Positions 35,491-45,601 of a stretch of 64,000 nt of DNA are shown one piece after another (position 1 is the first letter of the stretch; each line of letters starts with the position of its first letter). The notes below the pieces were generated by a model. It worked only from the letters and a program-made list of their open reading frames with translations. It was not told the DNA's origin and made no database searches. The position numbers and the translations under genes are program-made. The stretch covers positions 310,001 through 374,000 of the forward strand of contig NZ_BMYT01000002.1 in assembly GCF_014652415.1 (NCBI RefSeq), written 5' to 3'. The DNA is from Affinundibacterium macrobrachii. GTDB taxonomy: Bacteria > Pseudomonadota > Gammaproteobacteria > Burkholderiales > Burkholderiaceae_D.

Positions 35491-36984
35491 ATGTCGATCA
35501 TTTCACATTACATCAATGGCACCATCGTCAACGCAACAAATGCGCGTAGTCAAGCCGTGTTGAATCCAGCGACTGGCGCGGAAGTCGCACAGGTCGCGTT
35601 AGCCGATCAACCTTTAGTTGATCAAGCAGTAGCGGCGGCGAATGCGGCATGGCCAGTATGGTCAGAGACAGCACCTCTGCGGCGCGCACGCGTGATGTTT
35701 AAGTTCAAAGAATTGCTGGAACAAAATCAAGAGAAAATTGCTGCGCTCATTACGCGTGAGCACGGTAAGATTTTTTCGGATGCGATGGGTGAAGTGACCC
35801 GTGGTATTGAAGTTGTTGAATTTGCTTGTGGTTTGCCGCAACTGTTAAAAACACAGTTCTCAGACAATATCGGTGGCGGCATTGATCACTGGAATATTCG
35901 TCAATCGCTTGGTGTGACGGTTGGTATCACACCATTTAATTTTCCTTTTATGGTGCCAATGTGGATGGCGCCACTTGCCATTGCTTGTGGCAATAGTTTT
36001 ATTCTTAAACCGTCGGAACGTGATCCCTCAGCTTCCTTATTGATCGCTGATTTGCTGCAACAAGCCGGTTTGCCAGATGGTGTTTTCAATGTGGTGCAGG
36101 GCGATAAAGTCGCAGTTGATGCCTTGTTGGCACATCCTGATGTCGCTGCGATTTCATTTGTGGGATCGACACCGATTGCCCAGTACATTCATAGCGAAGC
36201 GAGTCGTTTAGGAAAACGCGTACAAGCCTTAGGCGGAGCGAAAAATCATTTAGTGGTCATGCCTGATGCAAATCTTGATCAAGCGGTAGACGCATTAATG
36301 GGAGCCGCCTACGGTTCGGCAGGCGAGCGTTGTATGGCGATTTCTGTCGCGGTCGCGGTTGGTGAAATCGCCGACGCATTAGTGGCGAAATTGAAGCCAC
36401 GCGTGCAGGCATTAAAAGTAGGTGATGGGATGGCAGCACAAGTTGAAATGGGGCCGGTAATTAGTGCGGCACATAAGGCGAAGATTGAGAGCATGATCGC
36501 TAGCGGCGTGGCGCAAGGAGCGCAGCTCGTAGTTGATGGTCGTGGATTACAAGTGGCAGGTCATGAACAAGGCTTCTTCATTGGCGGCAGTCTATTCGAT
36601 CATGTGCAGGAGGGTATGCAGATTCATCGTGAAGAAATTTTCGGACCGGTGTTATGCGTAGTTCGTGTTCCTGATTTCAGTGCGGCGCTCGATCTAATTA
36701 ATCGTCACGAGTTTGGTAATGGCGTGTCCTTATTCACTGCCGATGGTAATACCGCGCGGGAATTTTCTCGTCGAGTGCAGGTTGGTATGGTCGGAATTAA
36801 TGTGCCCATTCCGGTACCGATGGCATGGCACTCATTTGGCGGTTGGAAGCGTTCTTTGTTTGGCGATATGCACGCTTATGGCGAAGAAGGAATTCGCTTC
36901 TATACGCGCTATAAATCAGTAATGCAGCGGTGGCCGGACAGCATTGTGAAAGGAGCGGAGTTCACGATGCCTGTAGCGAAATAG
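35491..36984 (+). CDS. mmsA: Methylmalonate-semialdehyde dehydrogenase (CoA-acylating)
   Basis: Oxidises methylmalonate or malonate semialdehyde to propionyl- or acetyl-CoA with NAD+ in valine and beta-alanine breakdown. The 497-residue aldehyde dehydrogenase has the family features: [31 protein letters not shown], the nucleotide-site loop [10 protein letters not shown], the catalytic Cys 281 in [11 protein letters not shown], and the late motif [19 protein letters not shown]. The exact partner genes (mmsB, acyl-CoA dehydrogenases) are not next to it, so the pathway assignment rests on the family. It is transcribed alone, opposite to its neighbours. Confidence 0.94.
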   Translation: MSIISHYINGTIVNATNARSQAVLNPATGAEVAQVALADQPLVDQAVAAANAAWPVWSETAPLRRARVMFKFKELLEQNQEKIAALITREHGKIFSDAMGEVTRGIEVVEFACGLPQLLKTQFSDNIGGGIDHWNIRQSLGVTVGITPFNFPFMVPMWMAPLAIACGNSFILKPSERDPSASLLIADLLQQAGLPDGVFNVVQGDKVAVDALLAHPDVAAISFVGSTPIAQYIHSEASRLGKRVQALGGAKNHLVVMPDANLDQAVDALMGAAYGSAGERCMAISVAVAVGEIADALVAKLKPRVQALKVGDGMAAQVEMGPVISAAHKAKIESMIASGVAQGAQLVVDGRGLQVAGHEQGFFIGGSLFDHVQEGMQIHREEIFGPVLCVVRVPDFSAALDLINRHEFGNGVSLFTADGNTAREFSRRVQVGMVGINVPIPVPMAWHSFGGWKRSLFGDMHAYGEEGIRFYTRYKSVMQRWPDSIVKGAEFTMPVAK

Positions 36985-37006
36985 AGATTTGATACGTAAG
37001 CGATTT

Positions 37007-37046
37007 AAAAAGCCAGAACTGCGAATATCAGCGCATTGCTCTGGCT
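37007..37046 (-). terminator. Terminator in the mmsA / GH19 convergent gap
   Basis: AGCCAGA pairs with TCTGGCT across a 22-base loop. Read on the minus strand it is followed by TTTTTAAA, so it best fits the end of the GH19 gene. It could also slow the rightward mmsA transcript. Confidence 0.55.
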
Positions 37047-37060
37047 AAGTGTGACTAAAA

Positions 37061-37786
37061 CTAACAAGCCGTGTAGTTACCTGGATCAACTTCAAGCATT
37101 TTGGTAATTTTGAGATAGTTCTTGATTCGCATTTGTTGTTGCTTGTAGCCGATATTGTCGACAGGTTTTGAGCATTCGAGCGCACCATTGATGCTGCGTA
37201 CAGTTTCACCAAAGCCTAATTTTTGTTTCATCGCAACATGGCTTGGTAGTGGGCCTGAGCCTTTGATTTCCATCCAATACCAAAGTGCGGTTTTCCACGC
37301 AACGGCTGGATCGCGTGAAACCATATCTGGATCATTTAATAGATCTAAGCCAAGTGCCTTGCCTGCCAGTGCGTAATTAAAATTCCAACTTAGTTGAATA
37401 GGGCCGCGTCCAAAGTATTGTTTACCTGGAGCGCAGGGTACGCCTTGTTTATCGTTGCAGTAGTGATCGTGCACGCTTTTATCAAGCTCGTTTATCGCTT
37501 GTAGTTCTATTGATTCATGCATGATATTGGCGAGAAAAGCTGCGACTTCTCGCTTGTTTTCTGCTTCGCTGCCGAAGTTACCAAATTCGGGATAAGCTTT
37601 AATCGCTTCTTGTAAACCTGCATAGGTGTAGAACGGTATGCGCTTGGGAAATAATTGTTCAAATTGCGCTTCGCTAATCATAAAGCCAGGTGCTTTTTCT
37701 GATTTTGTTGGTGTGAGATGACACGCTGATAGGCTGATTGCAATTAAGGCGGCACTGACGGCACTGAGAGTAGAGAGGTATTTCAT
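37061..37786 (-). CDS. Chitinase-like (GH19) lipoprotein
   Basis: A 241-residue lipoprotein with a type II signal peptide ending in the lipobox SLSAC (Cys 22) and a GH19 chitinase-type domain. Visible features are the catalytic-Glu helix EVAAFLANIMHESIELQAI, the loop YFGRGPIQLSWNFNYALAGK and the C-terminal GFGETVRSINGALECSKP with Cys pairs. GH19 enzymes cleave chitin or peptidoglycan-like glycans; a lipid-anchored form suggests action at the outer membrane. It could serve chitin use, wall turnover or attack on other cells; the substrate is not shown. It stands alone. Confidence 0.85.
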   Translation of the reverse strand: MKYLSTLSAVSAALIAISLSACHLTPTKSEKAPGFMISEAQFEQLFPKRIPFYTYAGLQEAIKAYPEFGNFGSEAENKREVAAFLANIMHESIELQAINELDKSVHDHYCNDKQGVPCAPGKQYFGRGPIQLSWNFNYALAGKALGLDLLNDPDMVSRDPAVAWKTALWYWMEIKGSGPLPSHVAMKQKLGFGETVRSINGALECSKPVDNIGYKQQQMRIKNYLKITKMLEVDPGNYTAC

Positions 37787-38018
37787 CGGATCTTTAACTT
37801 TCTAACGCGTGTTGAGAATCGGTTTGAAAACAAGCGAGCTTAGCTTAATCAAAGATTTATCAGAATGCAAAGAAGTGGTATTGAACTATGAAAAATTATA
37901 TGCAGAGTCGCTGTTCAGAGTCGATTAAGCTCGAATCTGAACTTGTACAGACGAAAAAAATGGCGAACCGAAGTCCGCCATTTTTAAGCTTACGTACTAA
38001 GAATAAGAACTAATTCAA
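37787..38018. other. Spacer between the GH19 gene and the receptor
   Basis: About 230 bases that hold the GH19 promoter and the receptor terminator (37956-37985). I see no RNA gene or other coding frame. Confidence 0.3.
37956..37985 (-). terminator. Terminator of the TonB-dependent receptor gene
   Basis: AAAAATGGCG pairs with CGCCATTTTT around a 10-base loop. The hairpin lies about 34 bases past the receptor stop, with T after the stem on the minus strand. Confidence 0.75.
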
Positions 38019-40910
38019 TTAGAACTTAATCGTCGCACCTACACTGAAATAACGACCAACTGCGTCGTAGTATTGTGGGAAGGTGTTACCACTATTAGTA
38101 CCAGTAGAACCAATCGTAGAACCAACAACTGGTGGCAACTTGTTAGCTGCATTGTTAACACTCAAGTTCAAGCGGATGTTTTTGTTGAAGTTCCAAACTG
38201 CGCTCAAATCGAAGTAGCTATATGCATCAATTTTTGCGTAAGCTGGCAAGAAGTTGGTGCCACCTGGTTCTTCAATTACACCACTCACATAACGCCAGTT
38301 ATAGCCAAATACGAATTCACCCACAGTCCATGCTGTACGTTGGTTGAATTTGTTTTTGTATGTTGGGCCACCGCAAGCGACAGAGTAGTAGCCTAAGCAA
38401 TTGCGATCAACAGAAGCTGGTGTTGGTTGAGCGTGATATGACGTAGTTTTGTTCAAGTCAAAGCCCAAATCCAAACGACCATGTTTCGCATCCAGACCCA
38501 AGACTGTCATTGGCATTTGGTACTTGACACTCAAATCGTAGCCAGCAGTACTTTGTGTACCGAGGTTAGACAAAGTTGTCACGACACCTTTAGAGTCTGT
38601 GCCGTTGAAGCTACCATTTGCTGTGCTACGGAATACCAATGCGCATGACGCGTTCATCGTCAAACTTGGGTTGAATTTCGTAGAGTAGCAGCCATCCAAT
38701 ACGTCAGTGGTAGTTGGAGAAGAGATCGCCTTAGTGATATCGATTTTGTAGTAATCGAGGCTGATTGCCAATTTTGGCAAAGGCTCAATCACGAAACCGA
38801 TTGTTTTGGTTTTCGCTTCTTCAGGTCCGAGGTTAGGATTACCACCAGTTTGACGGTTAATTTGACCAGCAGAAGGTTTGTCGAGTGAACCGATAACACT
38901 AGCTGGAACGCCAGTTAAACGGCACAAATTAGACAAAGTTCCTGCAGTGTTGGCTTCTGCAGCATTGATCAAATTCAATTGGCATGGATCTGTTGCCAAG
39001 TTACTCAAACCAGTTGTTTGTGGTGCAAACATTTCGTTGACGTTTGGTGCGCGAGTCGCCAATTGAACCATACCGCGGAAACGGATAGATTTCACTGGTG
39101 CCCATTCACCACCGTATTTGTAGCTACCATAGTCTTGTGAATTTTTCGCTGTTTCGAAATTCGTTTGACGATAACCTAATTCCAAATTCAAAGCACGTGC
39201 GAAAGGCAAATCTTTGAGCAATGGAACCAACGCTTCAACTGCATACTCTTTCAATTTGAAAGTACCAGTACGATCTGGTGTAGGTGCACCAGTACCGAGT
39301 ACCTCGCCTTGCAATTGTGATGCCGCATCAGATTTTGTATAGGCAGTTACTTTACGTTGTTCGGTACTTACCGCTACTTGGATTGGTTGTTTTGCCCAAG
39401 GGCTGCGGATATTACCCAAGTCACCTGTAGTCGATACCGCTGCAACATCTTGTTCAACACCTTGCATCAAAATCGCGCTTTGGTTGATGAAGTTAGCTTG
39501 TTCTGGCGTAATCGAACCAGCTGCACCCCATACGTTCAAAGGTACGCAACCATTTGACGCGTCAACGCATTTACCTGCGGCGACAGAATTCAAAGCTTGC
39601 TTAACTTTGGATAATGAGCCCCAGTTCTTACGAATTTGAGTTTGATCTGCTGTACCACGGCTCCAGTACGCGTCATAGCTCCAAGAACCAGCGATTTCAC
39701 CTTTCGAACCTAAAGTGTATTGCAATGTTTTGTTATCGAAATCGTTGAAGCGTGGACCCAATTCAGTAATACGACGACCGATCGTCAATGGAACGATAGT
39801 TGAATTACCAACTACGCAATCCGCAGCTGCAATACCACGACGTTGACATAATTGTTCACGTGCAGCAGCTGGAATAAATGGATTGCCGATAGGTACATTG
39901 AACGTGTTATTGAAGGTACCTGATTCAGCCAAAGTAGAAGCTACTTTACTCGCTGTGTAAAACATCTCGCCATAAACTTCAAAATTATCATTAATTTTGT
40001 AGTTAGCTAAAGAAGTTGCTTGTGAGCGATCCAAGCCCGTTACGTAGTAATTGAGCGGGTTAAAGTTGTACAAGCCAACTGGTTGTACCAATTTGCCCGT
40101 TGCTGGATCGATTTGCCAAGTACCAGCCAATGCGTCCGTACCGCCTGTACCTTTGGTGGTGGACATCGCTGCTGGCACTGTTGTGCCGGAACCATCAGGA
40201 GCGCCTGTTACTGAGTTCAACGCGCTCAGACCATAAGAGCGTGTACCTTGTGTCAAAGGATCAGATTTAGTACGACCTAAGCTCAATACCACATTGCCAC
40301 GGCCTTCGTCTAAGCTTGCACCCATGGTGACGTCAGTACGGTAACGTTGTGCATCACCTTTGCTAGTTGTACCGTAAGAGGAGTTAACTTCGAAACCTTG
40401 GAAATTCTTTTTTAAATTGAAGTTAGCAACACCGGAAACAGCATCTGCACCGTAAACTACGGATGCACCACCAGTGACCAAATCAACGCGGCTTAATAAA
40501 GCAACAGGAATTGAGTTGGTATCAACTGTACCGCTCAAGTCGTAAGGAACGATACGACGACCGTTCACCAATACCAAAGTACGGTTAGAACCCAAACCAC
40601 GCAAATCAATTGTTGCTGCACCACCGGAGCCATTGTTGGTACCTGGACCAATCGCTGGAACCGCAGCTGGTAAGCCTTTGAAGAATTCTTCAACAGCTAC
40701 TGGCTGTGAAGATTTGATTTCTTCTGCAGTGATGGAACCGATAGGGCTATTTGATGTCGTACCAGGGGAGGTAATGCGTGTACCAGTAACAACAACAGTT
40801 TCAACTTTTTTGTCTTGTGCCATTGCTGGTAAAGCCATCGCGCCCATACTCGCGACAACACCACCTGTAAACATCAGTCGCATAGAACGCGACAAGATTT
40901 TTTCAATCAT
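38019..40910 (-). CDS. TonB-dependent receptor
   Basis: A 963-residue outer-membrane active transporter. A signal peptide (about 1-31, ending in LPAMAQ) is followed by the TonB-box and plug region (KKVETVVVTGTRIT; then LGSNRTLVLVNGRRIVPYDL and DLVTGGASVVYGADAVSGV) and a long C-terminal barrel of strands ending in the sorting Phe (VGATIKF). The opening VVVTGTRI and the LRGLGSNRTLVLVNG signature place it in the large TonB receptor group that takes up carbohydrates, peptides or siderophores in Proteobacteria. The ligand cannot be told, as no sugar or iron genes adjoin. The start at 40910 has a GGAG site. Confidence 0.93.
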   Translation of the reverse strand: MIEKILSRSMRLMFTGGVVASMGAMALPAMAQDKKVETVVVTGTRITSPGTTSNSPIGSITAEEIKSSQPVAVEEFFKGLPAAVPAIGPGTNNGSGGAATIDLRGLGSNRTLVLVNGRRIVPYDLSGTVDTNSIPVALLSRVDLVTGGASVVYGADAVSGVANFNLKKNFQGFEVNSSYGTTSKGDAQRYRTDVTMGASLDEGRGNVVLSLGRTKSDPLTQGTRSYGLSALNSVTGAPDGSGTTVPAAMSTTKGTGGTDALAGTWQIDPATGKLVQPVGLYNFNPLNYYVTGLDRSQATSLANYKINDNFEVYGEMFYTASKVASTLAESGTFNNTFNVPIGNPFIPAAAREQLCQRRGIAAADCVVGNSTIVPLTIGRRITELGPRFNDFDNKTLQYTLGSKGEIAGSWSYDAYWSRGTADQTQIRKNWGSLSKVKQALNSVAAGKCVDASNGCVPLNVWGAAGSITPEQANFINQSAILMQGVEQDVAAVSTTGDLGNIRSPWAKQPIQVAVSTEQRKVTAYTKSDAASQLQGEVLGTGAPTPDRTGTFKLKEYAVEALVPLLKDLPFARALNLELGYRQTNFETAKNSQDYGSYKYGGEWAPVKSIRFRGMVQLATRAPNVNEMFAPQTTGLSNLATDPCQLNLINAAEANTAGTLSNLCRLTGVPASVIGSLDKPSAGQINRQTGGNPNLGPEEAKTKTIGFVIEPLPKLAISLDYYKIDITKAISSPTTTDVLDGCYSTKFNPSLTMNASCALVFRSTANGSFNGTDSKGVVTTLSNLGTQSTAGYDLSVKYQMPMTVLGLDAKHGRLDLGFDLNKTTSYHAQPTPASVDRNCLGYYSVACGGPTYKNKFNQRTAWTVGEFVFGYNWRYVSGVIEEPGGTNFLPAYAKIDAYSYFDLSAVWNFNKNIRLNLSVNNAANKLPPVVGSTIGSTGTNSGNTFPQYYDAVGRYFSVGATIKF

Positions 40911-41303
40911 TTAGTACTCCTTGTGGATATGATGATTTTTTTGAGGAACTGCACCATTTGTTGATAATTGTGAGATTTGCTACTTCCCTCTTGCGTTATC
41001 TTTCTTTCAGCACGTCTTTATTGCGTGTCTTTGATTGCATACACTAGCTTTAGTAGATGCAGGCGCAATGAGACCATTTCCACTTACGTCATGTCAATTA
41101 AAGATACTGTTCTGTTTGAGCGATACAACAGTGTTTTTCGCCGTAGAAAAAGAGTGTTGTTTTTGTAGTTAATTTGCGGCAATTCGATTGATTTTTCGGT
41201 GCTTTCGTGAGCGTAGACTGCGGTTTTTGTTGCATAGTGAATGAGCTTATTTGTTCGAACTTAATTCTGTTTTTTTGCCAATTTTTGCTTATGTGGGAGT
41301 CAT
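40911..41303. other. Gene-free divergent promoter region
   Basis: A 393-base gap between the receptor and the TSUP gene. A TTGACA on the minus strand at 41092-41097 lacks a good -10 partner. A one-mismatch DnaA-box-like TGTGGATAT lies near 40922. I find no RNA gene and no terminator. Confidence 0.3.
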
Positions 41304-42065
41304 GTGTTTGACTATGTATTGTTAGGTTTCGCAGCTTTTTTTGCTGGATTTATTGATGCGGTGGTTGGCGGTGGTGGTTTGATTCAGTTGCCAGCCTTAT
41401 TTTCGGTTTTCCCTGGCGCTGCTCCTGCCAGTTTGTTGGGTACCAGTAAATTTGCTGGCGTATGGGGAACATCCGTTGCAGCGGTAAATTATGTGAAAGC
41501 TGTGCGCTTGCCTTGGGCAGTGATTGTTCCTGCATGTGTTGCAGCTTTCGCTTTTTCATTTCTTGGCGCGATCACCGTTACACATATACCTCCAACTTAT
41601 CTTCGGAAGGCATTGCCGTTCATTCTAGTTGCGATAGCAATATATACGTTTTGGAAAAAGGATTTAGGCACACAATCTAAGCTCATGTACTCTGGTCGAC
41701 AAGAGCTTTACTTGGCATTGTTGGTTGGGTGTGCGATCGGTTTTTATGATGGATTCTTTGGGCCTGGTACTGGTAGCTTTTTTATCTTCATTTTTGTTCG
41801 TGTTTTTGGTTACGATTTTCTGCATGCGTCTGCCTCTGCCAAGGTATTGAATGTAGCTTGCAATGCTGCTGCTTTACTTTGGTTTGGGTTCAGCGGTCAC
41901 GTTATGTGGATGCTAGGATTGGGTATGGCGGTGTGTGGCGTGATCGGTTCCGTTGTGGGGAGTCGTGTGGCGATTCAGCGGGGTAGTGGATTTGTTCGCA
42001 TCCTCTTTTTGTTTGTGGTAAGTTGTTTGGTGATGAAAACGTCCTATGATGCTTTTTTGAAGTAG
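41304..42065 (+). CDS. TSUP (TauE/SafE) family transporter
   Basis: A 253-residue inner-membrane protein with about 8 hydrophobic helices. It has the family start DYVLLGFAAFFAGFIDAVVGGGGLIQLPAL (inspected in parts) and the second-half repeat YDGFFGPGTGSFFIFIFV, the two inverted repeats typical of TauE/SafE sulfite or sulfur-compound exporters. A GTG start at 41304 is chosen because GGGAG lies 4-5 bases before it; an ATG 2 bases earlier is in another frame. It stands first in the rightward half of the window, directly before a parS site. Substrate unknown. Confidence 0.88.
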   Translation: MFDYVLLGFAAFFAGFIDAVVGGGGLIQLPALFSVFPGAAPASLLGTSKFAGVWGTSVAAVNYVKAVRLPWAVIVPACVAAFAFSFLGAITVTHIPPTYLRKALPFILVAIAIYTFWKKDLGTQSKLMYSGRQELYLALLVGCAIGFYDGFFGPGTGSFFIFIFVRVFGYDFLHASASAKVLNVACNAAALLWFGFSGHVMWMLGLGMAVCGVIGSVVGSRVAIQRGSGFVRILFLFVVSCLVMKTSYDAFLK

Positions 42066-42068
42066 GGA

Positions 42069-42084
42069 TGTTTCACGTGAAACA
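42069..42084. other. parS site
   Basis: TGTTTCACGTGAAACA matches the 16-base ParB-binding consensus TGTTNCACGTGAAACA exactly. It starts 3 bases after the TSUP stop and about 30 bases before the next gene. parA and parB lie 3.5-5 kb to the right. Confidence 0.9.
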
Positions 42085-42111
42085 TATAATTAAGGATTCT
42101 CGGAGTGTATT

Positions 42112-42750
42112 TTGAGTCAGTTCACAAATAAAGTGTTTTCTCGTACAAGTTTAGGGGATACAGAAATTCGGCTGCGTGATCTCGGTTTGTCGAGATCAGA
42201 GCAGTTGGTCCTGGTTGCGGTTGACCAAGAGATTACTTACGTCACATTGGCAAAAGCCTTCGAGCAAGATGATGCGCTTGATTTGGATTCGGTGCTAGTT
42301 ACACTGCTTGGTCGAGGATTGATAAGTGAAGTCGTTGAGACAGTGAGAGCTGAGACGTCGAATGTAAATAACAATCCTAGTGCGAGCAAGCTTGATTTAG
42401 ATGAATTTTATTCTTCTTCATTAGATCCTTTGCATAGTGGGTCTGGCTTGATGGTCGACACGCGCAATAACTTTGTGCGATCAGTTCAAAAACATCCATA
42501 TAAGCAAGCGAGTATGGATGATGTTGATATTCCCTTGTCGTTAGAGTTGGATACCAAGCTAAGGATTAAGAAGGAAAAGCGTAAGAGCAAGTTAGTTCAG
42601 GTATTTCCTGAACCGCCAAAGCCAAAGAAACGTAGGCGCTCAAAGCGTACGAAGGTGGTTCCTGTGAGTAAGTGGCCAATGCGTATCTACGCAGGCTTAA
42701 CGATTTTGGGCGTGATTTTGTTGGTGTTCGCATTATTTGCTGGTGCTTGA
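42112..42750 (+). CDS. Hypothetical membrane-anchored protein between two parS sites
   Basis: A 212-residue protein with a helical N-terminal domain (about 10-85) containing LRDLGLSRSEQLVLVAVDQE and DLDSVLVTLLGRGLI, which looks like a winged-helix-type segment, a basic stretch (KPKKRRRSKRTK) and a single C-terminal membrane helix (about 192-211). The tail-anchored layout with a positively charged segment next to the membrane suggests a cytoplasmic domain held at the inner membrane. It starts at a TTG with GGAG 8 bases upstream. Two exact parS sites flank it, so ParB spreading should cover it. I do not recognise the family, and a link to segregation is inference from position. Confidence 0.65.
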   Translation: MSQFTNKVFSRTSLGDTEIRLRDLGLSRSEQLVLVAVDQEITYVTLAKAFEQDDALDLDSVLVTLLGRGLISEVVETVRAETSNVNNNPSASKLDLDEFYSSSLDPLHSGSGLMVDTRNNFVRSVQKHPYKQASMDDVDIPLSLELDTKLRIKKEKRKSKLVQVFPEPPKPKKRRRSKRTKVVPVSKWPMRIYAGLTILGVILLVFALFAGA

Positions 42751-42753
42751 ATT

Positions 42754-42769
42754 TGTTTCACGTGAAACA
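42754..42769. other. parS site
   Basis: An exact TGTTTCACGTGAAACA, embedded in a larger perfect 24-base palindrome (42750-42773). It lies between the tail-anchored protein gene and mnmG, about 125 bases before the mnmG start. Confidence 0.9.
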
Positions 42770-42893
42770 AATTGTAGGTTTTTTGATTTTTTGTCGAGAG
42801 AATCCGGTGTTTGAAAGCTAAAAACTACTATAATCGTGCCTCGCAACTATTTTGCGATATCTTCACCAAGTAACTCCTCCTTGAGCTATCCAC

Positions 42894-44852
42894 ATGTTTT
42901 ATCCAAATGAATTCGATGTCATCGTCGTCGGCGGAGGTCATGCCGGTACAGAAGCTGCGTTGGCTTCCGCCCGCATGGGGCAAAAAACCCTATTGTTGAC
43001 CCACAATATAGAGACTTTAGGTCAAATGTCTTGCAATCCATCGATCGGTGGAATTGGTAAAGGACATTTGGTTAAGGAAGTTGATGCCATGGGCGGTGCG
43101 ATGGCGATTGCAACCGACGAAGCAGGTATCCAGTTCCGTATCTTGAACTCGTCTAAAGGACCTGCGGTGCGCGCAACACGTGCACAAGCTGATCGAATTC
43201 TATATAAACAAGCGATCCGTAGTCGTCTGGAAAATCAAGAAAATCTATGGATTTTCCAACAAGCGGTCGATGACCTCATGGTGGAGGGTGATCGTGTAGT
43301 TGGCGCCGTCACGCAAGTTGGCTTGAAGTTTAAGGCGCGTGCGGTCGTGTTAACTGCGGGTACTTTCTTGGATGGGAAGATCCATGTCGGTCTAAATAGT
43401 TACTCCGCTGGTCGTGCAGGTGATCCACCTGCTATCTCATTGTCTAGTCGACTCAAGGAATTGGCTTTGCCGCAAGGGCGATTGAAGACTGGCACACCTC
43501 CAAGAATTGATGGCCGCAGTATTGATTTTTCGAAGATGGAAGCCCAGCCGGGTGATCTTGATCCAGTTCCCGTATTCTCAGTAATGGGAAGTGTTGCTAT
43601 GCATCCGCGACAAATGCCATGCTGGATTACCCATACAAATACAAAAACCCATGACATTATTCGAGCCGGTTTAGATCGTAGCCCGATGTACACTGGTGTA
43701 ATTGAAGGTGTTGGCCCTCGTTACTGCCCATCGATAGAAGACAAGATTCATCGTTTTTCGGGCAAAGATTCCCATCAGATTTTCCTTGAGCCAGAAGGGC
43801 TCACTACCAACGAATTCTATCCAAACGGCATATCAACAAGTTTGCCGTTTGATGTACAGCTCGATCTTGTGCGCTCTATGCAGGGGATGGAGCATGCCTA
43901 TATTTTGCGTCCTGGCTATGCGATTGAATACGATTACTTTGATCCTCGCGGTCTAAAAACTTCGCTTGAGACACGTGCGATTCAAGGCTTGTTTTTCGCA
44001 GGTCAGATCAACGGCACGACAGGGTACGAAGAAGCGGCAGCGCAAGGCATGTTGGCGGGCTTAAATGCAGCATTGCAAACGCAGGGCAAAGAGGCTTGGG
44101 TTCCGCGTCGTGACGAAGCTTATCTCGGTGTGTTGGTTGATGATCTTGTGACCAAAGGCGTGCAAGAACCTTACCGTATGTTCACTAGTCGCGCAGAATT
44201 CCGCCTCAGTCTGCGTGAAGACAATGCTGATATGCGTTTAACCGAAATTGGTCGCCAATTAGGATGTGTCAGTGACAAACAATGGCAAATGTTCGAAGAA
44301 AAACGTGAAGCCGTTTCACGTGAAATGGAAAGATTAAAATCGACTTGGGTCAATCCTCGTATCGTCGAAGATATCGAAGCAGAGCGCGTGGTCGGGAAAG
44401 CTTTGGAGCGTGAGTATTCCTTGGCTGATTTATTGCGTCGTCCGCAAGTTACTTATGATCAACTGATGACACTCAAAGGTAAGGAAGGGCAATCTCTGGG
44501 TGGTGAAGCGGTCACCGATCCAGCTGTCAAGGAACAGATAGAAATTCAAATCAAATATTCGGGCTATATCGGACGTCAAGCCAAAGAGGTGGAGCGTCAA
44601 GCACACTATGAAAATTTGAAAATGCCAACCGACTTTGATTATTTAGAAGTGAATGGTTTGTCGATTGAAGTGAAGCAAAAACTCAATGCGCAGCGACCAG
44701 AAACCTTAGGGCAGTGTGGTCGTATCTCTGGTGTGACACCAGCCGCTTTGTCGTTGTTGCTGGTGCATTTGAAAAAACGTGGTTTTAAAGGTTTTGCCAA
44801 TGCAGCTCCTGCCAATGATGAAGAACTGAATGACAAAGTGGTGGGTGAATAG
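42894..44852 (+). CDS. mnmG: tRNA uridine-5-carboxymethylaminomethyl modification enzyme MnmG (GidA)
   Basis: With MnmE it installs the 5-carboxymethylaminomethyl group on U34 of certain tRNAs, using FAD and NADH. The 652-residue protein begins with the FAD-binding [20 protein letters not shown] and [20 protein letters not shown], has the family signature [16 protein letters not shown] and the FAD loop [16 protein letters not shown]. The length is typical. A TATAAT lies at 42829-42834, giving a likely -10, though its -35 is weak. It heads the rightward mnmG-rsmG-parA-parB set, with rsmG 3 bases after its stop. The parS-like site at 44312 lies within its coding region. Confidence 0.97.
   Translation: MFYPNEFDVIVVGGGHAGTEAALASARMGQKTLLLTHNIETLGQMSCNPSIGGIGKGHLVKEVDAMGGAMAIATDEAGIQFRILNSSKGPAVRATRAQADRILYKQAIRSRLENQENLWIFQQAVDDLMVEGDRVVGAVTQVGLKFKARAVVLTAGTFLDGKIHVGLNSYSAGRAGDPPAISLSSRLKELALPQGRLKTGTPPRIDGRSIDFSKMEAQPGDLDPVPVFSVMGSVAMHPRQMPCWITHTNTKTHDIIRAGLDRSPMYTGVIEGVGPRYCPSIEDKIHRFSGKDSHQIFLEPEGLTTNEFYPNGISTSLPFDVQLDLVRSMQGMEHAYILRPGYAIEYDYFDPRGLKTSLETRAIQGLFFAGQINGTTGYEEAAAQGMLAGLNAALQTQGKEAWVPRRDEAYLGVLVDDLVTKGVQEPYRMFTSRAEFRLSLREDNADMRLTEIGRQLGCVSDKQWQMFEEKREAVSREMERLKSTWVNPRIVEDIEAERVVGKALEREYSLADLLRRPQVTYDQLMTLKGKEGQSLGGEAVTDPAVKEQIEIQIKYSGYIGRQAKEVERQAHYENLKMPTDFDYLEVNGLSIEVKQKLNAQRPETLGQCGRISGVTPAALSLLLVHLKKRGFKGFANAAPANDEELNDKVVGE
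44312..44327. other. Degenerate parS-like site inside mnmG
   Basis: CGTTTCACGTGAAATG matches the parS consensus at 13 of 16 positions, with the core GTTTCACGTGAAA intact. It falls in the mnmG reading frame, so the sequence is also under coding constraint. Confidence 0.5.
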
Positions 44853-44855
44853 TTT

Positions 44856-45512
44856 ATGAGTCGTTTCGATAAAGAAGCTCTGGGAAAAGAGTTAAGAGAA
44901 GGTATTGCCTCCTTAGGTTTGCCATTGACCGAAGAGCAAGTGGAAAAGATGTTGGCTTACCTTGCTTTGTTGATCAAGTGGAATTCAGTTTATAACCTGA
45001 CTTCAATCCGTGATCCCCACGATATGGTGAAGCAGCATTTATTGGACTCCTTGTCGGCGGTTCACGCATTTACGCAAGCCAAGAATATTTTGGATGTCGG
45101 TTCAGGTGGCGGTTTACCTGGCATCGTTTTAGCGATTGTTTTTCCAACCGCTTCGGTCACGATGATTGATATCGTCAACAAGAAGACCGCATTCTTAACC
45201 CAAGTAAAAGCGGAGTTGAAACTCAAAAACGTCACGGTCCATACTGGGCGAGTTGAGCTGCTGAAAGTTGAGCATCAATTTGACGTGATTACTTCCCGTG
45301 CCTTTTCTGAACTCAACAACTTCATTAATTGGTCGCATCATTTGTTGGCAGAGAACGGACGTTTTCTCGCCATGAAGGGAGTTTCGCCAACGCAAGAAAT
45401 TGAACGATTACCAGACGGATGGGCGGTCGAGAGTATTGAACCTTTGCGAGTACCAGGTTTGAATGTGGAAAGACATTTGGTGCATGTGAAGAAATTAGGC
45501 TCAGCCAAATAA
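44856..45512 (+). CDS. rsmG: 16S rRNA (guanine-527-N7)-methyltransferase
   Basis: Methylates G527 of 16S rRNA using SAM; loss of it gives low-level streptomycin resistance in other bacteria. The 218-residue protein has the N-terminal helices with LIKWNSVYNLTSIRDPHDMV, the SAM loop ILDVGSGGGLPGIVLAI, VTMIDIVNKKTAFLTQV and the RNA-site VITSRAFSELNNFINWSHHL. Its place three bases after mnmG and before parA is the widely conserved order in this cluster. Confidence 0.95.
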   Translation: MSRFDKEALGKELREGIASLGLPLTEEQVEKMLAYLALLIKWNSVYNLTSIRDPHDMVKQHLLDSLSAVHAFTQAKNILDVGSGGGLPGIVLAIVFPTASVTMIDIVNKKTAFLTQVKAELKLKNVTVHTGRVELLKVEHQFDVITSRAFSELNNFINWSHHLLAENGRFLAMKGVSPTQEIERLPDGWAVESIEPLRVPGLNVERHLVHVKKLGSAK

Positions 45513-45538
45513 GTCAGCAAATATAAGTAAGCAAATCA

Positions 45539-45554
45539 AGTTACACGTGAAACA
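45539..45554. other. parS site upstream of parA
   Basis: AGTTACACGTGAAACA differs from TGTTNCACGTGAAACA only at the first base. It lies about 48 bases before the parA start, where ParB binding could also affect parA transcription. Confidence 0.75.
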
Positions 45555-45601
45555 GCAGTTCTGGGATTTTCTTTTAACCGCAATTATTCTAAAAAGTATC
45601 T

